DNA from: CAIKOD01 sp035505975
GTDB taxonomy: Archaea; Halobacteriota; Methanomicrobia; Methanomicrobiales; Methanospirillaceae
Length of the DNA stretch: 8,432 bases
Assembly (NCBI GenBank): GCA_035505975.1
Contig: DATJQJ010000058.1
Span: forward strand, 1-8,432
Direction of reading: 5' to 3'
The translations under genes were made by a program, and so were the position numbers. Numbering within the stretch: the stretch's first letter is position 1; every line of letters starts with the position of its first letter. The notes under the pieces are model-generated. The model was not told the DNA's origin and searched no databases. It was given only the letters and a program-made list of their open reading frames with translations. Below, one piece after another: positions 1 through 5,550 of this stretch.

Positions 1-672
1 GTCGATCCTCCCCGCCACGAGGCTGTATTTACAACGTCGGGTTTTACCGATAAAGCCCTGGTCGGGGAGTTGCAAATCCGGGACATTGAACAGAATATTG
101 AGCTGATCACGAAGGGTATCGATAAAGTCAGGCGTTGCAGGATGAAGGAGACGACTGACTGCAGGCTCCGGATAAAAGAGATCGAGGAAAACATCGAGCT
201 GACAAAGCAGGGGCTCGAGATGGTAAAACTGAGCAGGATCGAGGAAGGGAAGAAGATACAATTCATCGAGAAAAACCTTGAATTGACCAGAAATAGCCTC
301 GATATGATAAAGCTCGGCAGGATGAAGGAGAACGCGTATTATAATCAGCAGATGAAAGATATCGAGGAACGGATCGAAACCACCAGGAAAAGCTTGCAGG
401 CTAACGTGATCCGGACCAAAGCCGGGACTGCGGGAGGCACGACCATGGTTGCCGGCAATACAGAAACCCGGGCAGGCGTTCCCTCTCTGGTAATTCCGGT
501 CGTCATCGAAAACGATCTGAAAAGCGTACCAATTTACTCTGCCGCGGGTAATACACCTGACGATCCGCCAGACAATTCTCAACCGATTACCCCGAACAGG
601 GTCGTCTTCGTCATCGTCATCGTCATCGTTGTTTTTGTCCTTCTTCTGACATACTTCAATTTTTTCAAGTAG
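1..672 (+). CDS. Coiled-coil repeat protein with C-terminal membrane anchor (5' partial)
   Basis: The reading frame is open from base 1 to the TAG at 670-672, so the gene begins upstream of the window. The only in-frame start-like codon near the edge, TTG at 70, has a GGGGAG directly against it with no spacing, so I do not take it as the start. Visible residues about 28-136 (window numbering) are four degenerate helical units built on IExNIELTxxGLxMVKLxRxKE, spaced 32, 28 and 32 residues apart, strongly charged and coiled-coil-like. A low-complexity Gly/Thr/Pro/Asn linker follows, then a hydrophobic Val/Ile/Phe/Leu segment of about 19 residues ending four residues before the C-terminus. This gives a tail-anchored topology with the coiled coil probably cytoplasmic. 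I do not recognise the family. It faces the next gene convergently. A structural or scaffold role is a guess. Confidence 0.75.
   Translation, partial: VDPPRHEAVFTTSGFTDKALVGELQIRDIEQNIELITKGIDKVRRCRMKETTDCRLRIKEIEENIELTKQGLEMVKLSRIEEGKKIQFIEKNLELTRNSLDMIKLGRMKENAYYNQQMKDIEERIETTRKSLQANVIRTKAGTAGGTTMVAGNTETRAGVPSLVIPVVIENDLKSVPIYSAAGNTPDDPPDNSQPITPNRVVFVIVIVIVVFVLLLTYFNFFK
82..408 (+). repeat. Protein-level tandem helical repeat, four units
   Basis: Four successive units begin at bases 82 (DIEQNIEL), 178 (EIEENIEL), 262 (FIEKNLEL) and 358 (DIEERIET). The spacings are 96, 84 and 96 bp. Each unit carries a core of IE-x-N-I/L-E-L-T followed about 10 residues later by an M-V/I-K-L-x-R-like segment; the fourth unit is truncated. 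DNA identity between units is moderate, so the duplication is old and held at the protein level. Confidence 0.7.
600..632 (+). repeat. Short GTCATC hexanucleotide microsatellite within the TM-coding segment
   Basis: Bases around 609-629 repeat GTCATC about three times and encode the V-I-V-I-V-I core of the C-terminal hydrophobic segment. In-frame slippage here would change the TM length by two residues per unit without breaking the frame. Confidence 0.5.
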
Positions 673-691
673 CCTGATTGGGATCGGATGA

Positions 692-716
692 GACCAGAGC
701 CGGCCCGGGCCTGGTC
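692..716. terminator. Inverted repeat GACCAG/CTGGTC after the first gene
   Basis: GACCAG (692-697) and CTGGTC (711-716) are a perfect 6-bp inverted repeat around a GC-rich 13-nt centre holding the palindrome GCCCGGGC. It lies 20 nt past the stop of the plus-strand gene, where a terminator is expected. No T-tract follows, so termination is uncertain. Confidence 0.35.
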
Positions 717-729
717 AGCCATATCTGGG

Positions 730-750
730 ACCTGCCGGGATCAGGCAGGT
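730..750. terminator. Inverted repeat ACCTGCC/GGCAGGT in convergent region
   Basis: ACCTGCC (730-736) and GGCAGGT (744-750) form a perfect 7-bp stem with a 7-nt loop GGGATCA. The plus side is followed by AAATAAAAC and the minus side is preceded by GTTTTATTT. It lies between two converging genes and could stop or trim transcripts from either side. Confidence 0.4.
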
Positions 751-792
751 AAATAAAACACCCGATACATCGGACCGCCCCTAAGGGAATCA

Positions 793-841
793 CGGAACCT
801 AGCTCGCCTGGCAATTAAGGTTCCGGAGTGACCCGGAGGTC
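793..841. repeat. Inverted repeat CGGAACCT/AGGTTCCG plus small GACC/GGTC hairpin
   Basis: CGGAACCT (793-800) and AGGTTCCG (818-825) are a perfect 8-bp inverted repeat with a 17-nt loop. A second small hairpin follows, GACC (830-833) CGGA GGTC (838-841). On the minus strand T5 tracts lie just upstream (901-905 and 847-851 as A runs on plus), so this may belong to the 3' end of the minus-strand operon or to a small RNA. Confidence 0.35.
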
Positions 842-936
842 CTTCGAAAAATATCTTCGGTACGATTACTCCCGACTACAATCCGTTTGAGAACAGGCTG
901 AAAAATGGATGAAATACTGGTTGCAGAGCTGTTTGA

Positions 937-1656
937 TCAGTCGCCTTTCTCCCACTTGAAGGGTTTTTTCTCTTCCATTCCTCTGGTCTCTTGCCTGCAC
1001 TTCCTTGTGGCAAACCAGAGGATCACGATGATGATTGCCATGGATATGAGCGTTGCATCCACAATGGCCATGCCCGCCGCCCTGACCTCATCGGTGTACG
1101 TGGTGGCTGCCATGTCGACACCGAGAACTGCAACGGTGTTTCCCGACGACCCGTTAAGATCGGTGTCGATAGGGGCATACCCTGAAATAAACGTGCCGTA
1201 TTTATCGGTATATACCTGCTGGGATGCCGTTGGCAGCGACAGTGCCCCGAAGATCTCCATCTTATCGGGGGTGAGATAACTGTCCCCTATTTTTGCACTG
1301 CCTGCAGGGTCATCGAAATACAGGTCGTCGGCTATGAACGATATATCCCCACCGGTTCCGACCTTCATGATGTAGGCATTGACGATGCGGTCGTTCATGC
1401 TTCTCATGGTGAGCAGGTGATCGACCAGTGCCCTGTACCGGGCCGACGATTCGTCACCGGGTTTCAAGCCGGCGATATCTGATGCATTGATCTGGGTAGC
1501 CATCACCCCTGCCACCGATTTCAGTTCGTCGCGTGTCGAATCCCGAATACCATTCGCGGCAGTATACACGGAGAAAATTCCCAGTGCCGCTATCACCACG
1601 ATTATTGCAATGGCGCTTAACCCGAATCTCCAGTTGAACTTACCGTCTGATACCAT
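937..1656 (-). CDS. Two-TM Cache-type extracellular sensor protein without an output domain
   Basis: The product is 239 aa. Residues 11-31 are a first membrane segment, about 34-192 an extracytoplasmic domain, 196-216 a second membrane segment, and 217-239 a short charged cytoplasmic tail. The segment YGTFISGYAPIDTDLNGS followed by VAVLGVDM is the typical late strand pattern of Cache sensor domains, which bind small ligands outside the cell in chemoreceptors and sensor kinases. Unlike those proteins, this one ends after TM2, with no HAMP, kinase, methyl-accepting or cyclase domain. Its ATG (1654-1656) shares one base with the TAA of the upstream PEGA gene (TAATG), and GGAGGGG lies about 6 nt before it, so translation is probably coupled. 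Function is inferred: ligand sensing or binding at the envelope, perhaps through a partner. The ligand is unknown. Confidence 0.8.
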   Translation of the reverse strand: MVSDGKFNWRFGLSAIAIIVVIAALGIFSVYTAANGIRDSTRDELKSVAGVMATQINASDIAGLKPGDESSARYRALVDHLLTMRSMNDRIVNAYIMKVGTGGDISFIADDLYFDDPAGSAKIGDSYLTPDKMEIFGALSLPTASQQVYTDKYGTFISGYAPIDTDLNGSSGNTVAVLGVDMAATTYTDEVRAAGMAIVDATLISMAIIIVILWFATRKCRQETRGMEEKKPFKWEKGD

Positions 1657-3371
1657 TATAATCCCCTCCGCCTGATGAACGCAAGCGAGGCCAGTATACC
1701 CGCCCCCGCAGCAAGGACCGTCGTATCGGCACCCGACTTTGTCGGGGTGGCAATCGGCGAGAGAGACGAAGTGACCTGCACCGATCCCCCGGTTACGACG
1801 TTGACGTTCGTTACATAATTCTGGTAGCCGTCTAGGGCGAGCATGACCGTATGCCGACCCGATGCCACAGGGTTTAGCGTCGCCGGCGTGTAGCCCATAT
1901 AGGCATTATCGACGTATATGCTCGCACCTGCCGGGGTGGAACTGACTGCAAGCGTCCCGTATCCCGGGACAGGTGTTGGCGTCGGAGCGCTTCCCTGCGG
2001 CGAAAGGACGGCCGAAATATACGTCTGGGTATTGGAGTAGACAGTGACCGAAGTGGTATAGTCGTTGTATCCGGACTGCGAGAGCCTGAGGGAATGGGTG
2101 CCTGGTGCGACTCCCTGGATAACGAAACTTCCTTTCGAATCGGTCTGGCCCTTATAGGCCTGGTCGAAATAAACGTTCACCGTCGGCGGGCTCGCCTGGA
2201 TCGTCACCCAACCCGGGTACGTGCCCGATACGAGCGTCGCACTCACCGTCTGGAAGGAATTGGCGGTCACGTACACGGTGTTCGTCCAGTCGACAAACCC
2301 GGATTTTTGCAGCAGTATATTGTGGCTACCCGGGTACAACGTGACCGTCATGGGTGTCACCCCGCGGTATCCGCCGTCGACAATGATCTGTGCACCGCCC
2401 GGAGTGGACAGGACTGATACGTCCCCGGTATCCCGCTGGGGCTGGGGAGACCGGGAGAGCGACGCCGAGAAATAGCTCGTCTGGCCGTTGTTTACCGTCA
2501 CGTATTGCGATACCGGGGTATAGCCGTCGAGTCTGGCAAGAATCGTGTAGGTGCCTGGTGCGAGGTCTGGGATCGTGATCGGGGAATAGCCCTGGAAATT
2601 ACCGTTCAACGATATGGCAGCTCCGGAAGGGCTTGTTGCCGCCGATATTGCTCCCGACTGGGGGGGTATCGGTGTTAGATCTGCATAAAGGTCAACGGTC
2701 TGGCCCTCGGTCGGCCAGTTTGAAACCTGTCCGTTGAATGTCTGGTAACCTGGTGCCTGGACCGTGAATGTCCGGAAAGGCGTGCCGGTCACGGTGACTT
2801 CCACCGTGCATTGACCTCCGGAAACCGTGCAACCGGCCCTCTGGTTGTCAAAGGTTACCATTGCCCCGTTTACGTTGCAATGGGTGGTAATCCATCCTTT
2901 CCCGCCGCCTATCGGGGTCGTGGGGATTGTGATGGTAACCGGCCCGGTCGTGGGTTCGGTGATCGGCGGTGTCGTAGGAATGGTGACCGGTTCCGTGGTT
3001 GGCATGGTAATCGGTTCTGTCGGCGGAAGCGTGATCGGCACCGTGGTGGCGAACGAGATAGTAGGGGCTACCGGTGCGAGGTTCAGGTTGATCGCTTTAT
3101 CCTCGCCGGCGCTGAGGGTGAAATCCTGTGTCGCCTGCTGGTAGCCGGTAAGGGATGCCGTTACGGTATGAACCCCTGCGTCGAGCGGAAGTCCCATAAG
3201 CGGCGTGGTCCCGACACTCGTCCCATCGACGGTTATCGCTGCTCCCTGGGGTGAGGACGTTATGCTGACCGATCCGCTGTCGGCTCCAACCCCCGCCGAA
3301 AAGGAGGGGGATACCGTGGCCGCCCCCGCAAACAACAGCACCACGATGAAAAACAACAGGTTTCTTCTCAT
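1656..3371 (-). CDS. PEGA-repeat cell-surface protein with six units
   Basis: The product is 571 aa. A signal peptide spans residues 1 to about 26. PEGA-like beta units lie near 33-98, 158-232 (divergent), 239-305, 316-379, 386-456 and 471-537. Each has the pattern SxPxGAxIxVDGxxxGxTPxT...PGxHxVxLxxxGY. A Thr/Pro linker (about 101-153) separates units 1 and 2 and contains octapeptide repeats such as ITMPTTEP. The tail has PTKSGAD, a hydrophobic stretch (about 549-566) and a final RRR cluster, resembling archaeal surface-anchoring or sorting signals, though it is not an exact PGF-CTERM. PEGA domains are named for a sequence motif and are often linked to surface or S-layer proteins; a structural or adhesive envelope role is inferred. 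Unit 2 holds three cysteines (165, 181, 188), the only ones in the protein. ATG at 3369-3371 has GGAGA 6 nt upstream. This is the first gene of an operon with the Cache gene. Confidence 0.88.
   Translation of the reverse strand: MRRNLLFFIVVLLFAGAATVSPSFSAGVGADSGSVSITSSPQGAAITVDGTSVGTTPLMGLPLDAGVHTVTASLTGYQQATQDFTLSAGEDKAINLNLAPVAPTISFATTVPITLPPTEPITMPTTEPVTIPTTPPITEPTTGPVTITIPTTPIGGGKGWITTHCNVNGAMVTFDNQRAGCTVSGGQCTVEVTVTGTPFRTFTVQAPGYQTFNGQVSNWPTEGQTVDLYADLTPIPPQSGAISAATSPSGAAISLNGNFQGYSPITIPDLAPGTYTILARLDGYTPVSQYVTVNNGQTSYFSASLSRSPQPQRDTGDVSVLSTPGGAQIIVDGGYRGVTPMTVTLYPGSHNILLQKSGFVDWTNTVYVTANSFQTVSATLVSGTYPGWVTIQASPPTVNVYFDQAYKGQTDSKGSFVIQGVAPGTHSLRLSQSGYNDYTTSVTVYSNTQTYISAVLSPQGSAPTPTPVPGYGTLAVSSTPAGASIYVDNAYMGYTPATLNPVASGRHTVMLALDGYQNYVTNVNVVTGGSVQVTSSLSPIATPTKSGADTTVLAAGAGILASLAFIRRRGL
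2940..3035 (-). repeat. 24-bp tandem repeats encoding octapeptides ITxPTTEP
   Basis: Residues 113-144 of the PEGA protein are four 8-residue units: ITLPPTEP, ITMPTTEP, VTIPTTPP, ITEPTTGP, followed by a related VTITIPTTP. At DNA level these are four 24-bp units, visible on the plus strand as recurring GGTTC-GTGG and GGTAATCGG-type words. They form a Thr/Pro linker that is probably extended and possibly O-glycosylated. Confidence 0.7.
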
Positions 3372-3414
3372 AGAGATTCTCCAGATCTTCGGATAATCGT
3401 TCTCGACCAGTGAA

Positions 3415-3422
3415 TATTTATA
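3415..3422 (-). promoter_or_regulatory. TATA box of the PEGA-Cache operon
   Basis: The minus strand reads TATAAATA here, 44 nt before the ATG. With an archaeal spacing of about 25 nt, transcription would begin near 3393, giving a leader of about 20 nt that contains the GGAGA ribosome binding site. No convincing purine-rich BRE is visible. Confidence 0.6.
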
Positions 3423-3470
3423 GCAACCTGATTGCTCTGGAAAAGTTCAGAAATACATCCTGCCCGGTCC

Positions 3471-3487
3471 TCCGGGATCGTCCCGGA
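3471..3487. repeat. Perfect 7-bp inverted repeat with 3-nt centre between the PEGA genes
   Basis: TCCGGGA (3471-3477), TCG, TCCCGGA (3481-3487). It lies past the oligo-T terminator of the upstream PEGA gene and about 50 bp before the TATA box of the next operon. It could be a back-up terminator stem (no T-tract directly follows) or a dimeric regulator site. Confidence 0.45.
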
Positions 3488-3534
3488 TCGCATTGCTTTC
3501 CAAAACCGAAAGGATACGTCAATAGTTATGGGCC

Positions 3535-3541
3535 AAAAAAA
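3535..3541 (-). terminator. Oligo-T terminator of the second PEGA gene
   Basis: The minus strand has seven T residues immediately after the TAA stop (3542-3544). A T-rich tract without a required hairpin is the usual archaeal termination signal. Confidence 0.6.
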
Positions 3542-5239
3542 TTACAACTGCCGACGTCCCCGCAGGAAAACAACTCCCAGACCGATTGCGATGGCACCAA
3601 GCAGTGGGACAGACGAAAGCCCGGCCTGGGTCGGTACCGGTGATCCTCCCTCTCCAGGCACCAGGGTCGCCGGCACCTGGATCATCTGGCCGGGCGGCAA
3701 ATCGATTGAACTGGACCAGCCGGTATAACCGGCAAGGTCTATATTTACGATATGGGACCCGGCCGGTACATTATAAATCGTGACAGGCGCCACGCCCCTG
3801 AACTGGTTATCGACGTAGACCTGCCCGCCGGCGGGCACCGTTGTCACGACCATCCCTCCGACTGCCGGGGACGGGGGCGGGGTGACCGGCGGATTTCCGG
3901 TAGGCTCCGAAAATACGGCACTGACATACGAGACCTGCCCGGCATCGACCTGCACTCCTTCGGTGAAATCCGGATATCCGGGCAGGTGGAGGAGCAGGGT
4001 GTGGGCCCCCGGATCGACGGCGATGATGTTGAACGAATCGCCGGGCAGGGTGATCCCCTTATAAATCCCATCGAGATAGACGAGCGCCCCGGGAATGTCG
4101 GACGCGATATCAATCGAGCCGTACGACGAGGAGGGGGAGTAGGGGGTAAGGATAAGGTTTATATCGGTTTCCTGTCCTTCGATCACGTTCTCGGTCGTCG
4201 CAAGGACTTCGTATCCTGCAAGGTGCAGCTCGATTTGGTGGGGTCCCACTGACAGTCCGTTGACGGTCACCGGTGACACCCCCTGGGAGTTTCCGTCCAC
4301 GTAGACATTCGCACCCTGCGGCGTCGAATCGATAAACAACGTCCCGGTGGCAACCAGAGGTACGAGGTCGGCGTCGACCTCCAGGCTCTCGCCCGTGTCC
4401 AGGTAGATATTCCTGATATATGCCTCGTACCCCGGATAGGTAATCTCCAGCGTGTGGTATCCCGATGAAATTTCCGTAAACGTCCACGGAGTGGTTTCGG
4501 TATTGTAACCATCGAGGGTGATCAGTGCACCCGACGGGTTCGACGTCACGGTCAGCGAACTCGTGAGATCGCCCGAGTTAATCATGTACCGGTAGACCGG
4601 ACCGTTGCGATAGAGCGGTTCTGTCGGAGTGGCGGTCGGTGTCGCTGTTGTCTGGTTGGCAGTGGTGGTAACCGCAGGGACGACCGATGCAGGGGTCGTC
4701 GCCTGGGTCTGGAACGCAGGCGTGTAGAATGGCGCCGTCGTTTGGGTTGTCTGGATGATGGTTGCCGGTAATGTCTGCGTTGTCGTTGCGGTGACGGTCC
4801 CTGTTGGCGGTTGTGAAGACGTCGTCGTGGGCGTGGCCGTTGTCCCGGTTATCCCGGTATTCGTTGCTGTTGGAGGTGGTGACTCAGTCGTCGTTACCGT
4901 GGTCCGGAAGGTTTCTGAAGGGGTTGGCCCGAACGTCCGGAAGGTCGGGGTATAGCTAGCCGTTGGAGGCCGGAAGGTCGGCGTATAGGGTACGGTTGTC
5001 TGCAGCGGGGTCGGGGTTTGGCCTAACGGTCCCGTAATGGGAAACACCACCTCTCCATAGGGGTGCCGGAAGGTCTGAGTTGCCGGCAGCGTCGGCACAA
5101 AAGGTCCGTTTGGCGGGAGAACATGTGAAACATTGAGGGTACTTTCGGGCGAGACGGATGGCCCGGCCACAGGGGTACCAGCCGGCACCAGGACCGCCAG
5201 AATGAAAATAAGGGAAATAATGACAGAGGGAAATCTCAT
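3542..5239 (-). CDS. PEGA-repeat cell-surface protein with Thr/Pro-rich region and four units
   Basis: The product is 565 aa. A signal peptide spans residues 1 to about 25. A long Thr/Pro/Gln-rich region (about 74-207) includes repeated YTPTFR (85-90 and 96-101) and is probably an extended, glycosylated spacer. Four PEGA units follow at about 226-292, 298-365, 373-443 and 461-526, with core motifs such as STPQGANVYVDG and VGPHQIELHLAGYE. The C-terminus has PTQAGLSS, a hydrophobic stretch (about 543-559) and the basic end RGRRQL. The layout differs from the neighbouring PEGA protein: here the spacer is N-terminal to all PEGA units. A structural or adhesive envelope role is inferred. The start is ATG at 5237-5239 with AAGGA about 6 nt upstream. 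The product has no cysteine. The gene has its own terminator and, by spacing, probably its own promoter. Confidence 0.88.
   Translation of the reverse strand: MRFPSVIISLIFILAVLVPAGTPVAGPSVSPESTLNVSHVLPPNGPFVPTLPATQTFRHPYGEVVFPITGPLGQTPTPLQTTVPYTPTFRPPTASYTPTFRTFGPTPSETFRTTVTTTESPPPTATNTGITGTTATPTTTSSQPPTGTVTATTTQTLPATIIQTTQTTAPFYTPAFQTQATTPASVVPAVTTTANQTTATPTATPTEPLYRNGPVYRYMINSGDLTSSLTVTSNPSGALITLDGYNTETTPWTFTEISSGYHTLEITYPGYEAYIRNIYLDTGESLEVDADLVPLVATGTLFIDSTPQGANVYVDGNSQGVSPVTVNGLSVGPHQIELHLAGYEVLATTENVIEGQETDINLILTPYSPSSSYGSIDIASDIPGALVYLDGIYKGITLPGDSFNIIAVDPGAHTLLLHLPGYPDFTEGVQVDAGQVSYVSAVFSEPTGNPPVTPPPSPAVGGMVVTTVPAGGQVYVDNQFRGVAPVTIYNVPAGSHIVNIDLAGYTGWSSSIDLPPGQMIQVPATLVPGEGGSPVPTQAGLSSVPLLGAIAIGLGVVFLRGRRQL
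4937..4987 (-). repeat. Direct repeat encoding YTPTFR
   Basis: On the plus strand the word CCGGAAGGTCGG occurs at 4937 and again at 4970, 33 bp apart, each followed by a GTATA end (S-G-TATA). It encodes YTPTFR twice, 11 residues apart. Shorter related words CCGGAAGGT near 4903 and 5066 encode further TFR-type peptides. Confidence 0.6.
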
Positions 5240-5550
5240 GTTGATCCTTCGTTGGTTTTTTCGGTAAAGCCATTGAGGTGTCTGCTTGGTATTATTGGTT
5301 GCGGCGGGTTCCGGTATATCGCATGGTGGGGAAAGTGAGTCCTGAAAAAAGACGATTGGCGAATTAAGCCCGGGCCGGGATACTCAACCTGATTACTCAC
5401 TAGCATCGTTCCATCGACATGACGGACGCCATGCGTCATCTGACCTTCCTTCTCCATCCCGTAGGGCGTGTGCTGGCCGGATATTCTTCCTAAAAAAATC
5501 GCACAGGAGGAGGACCTGCTCCTCCATTGCGGTGCCCTGTTATTGTGGAC
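5240..5550. other. 311-bp intergenic region between binding-protein and second PEGA genes
   Basis: The right end holds the terminator of the binding-protein gene (listed separately). The left part must hold the promoter of the PEGA gene; GATATACC on the minus strand (5313-5320) is a weak TATA candidate that would give a leader of about 50 nt. ATGACG (5419-5424) and CGTCAT (5434-5439) form an inverted repeat that overlaps an alternative GACGC/GCGTC hairpin. A 73-codon frame on the minus strand ends in an ATGA overlap with the PEGA start, but it lacks a ribosome binding site and has His/Arg/Pro-rich, non-gene-like composition. I do not call it. Confidence 0.4.
5492..5525 (-). terminator. Hairpin plus T7 terminator of the binding-protein gene
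   Basis: On the minus strand GGAGGA (5525-5520), loop GCAGG, TCCTCC (5514-5509) form a 6-bp stem, followed within about 10 nt by seven T residues (5498-5492). Outer GCAC/GTGC (5534-5537 and 5501-5504 region) could extend the structure. It starts 25 nt past the TGA stop. Confidence 0.65.

Noticed and set aside
70..72. TTG at 70 as the true start of the first gene
   Set aside because: The purine-rich GGGGAG touches the codon with no spacing and the frame stays open to the window edge, so an upstream start is more likely.
905..1279. 124-codon plus-strand frame opposite the Cache gene
   Set aside because: Antisense to a well-supported two-TM protein; no ribosome binding site before the ATG at 905.
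2940..3035. Regular repeats considered as a CRISPR array
   Set aside because: The units are contiguous 24-bp in-frame codon repeats with no spacers, inside a coding region.
2811..3254. 147-codon plus-strand frame opposite the first PEGA gene
   Set aside because: It is Arg/Gly-rich antisense of the Thr/Pro repeat region, with no start signals.
5236..5457. 73-codon minus-strand frame ending in an ATGA overlap with the second PEGA gene
   Set aside because: No ribosome binding site, His/Arg/Pro-rich composition unlike a real protein, no recognisable motif. The overlap is most likely chance.
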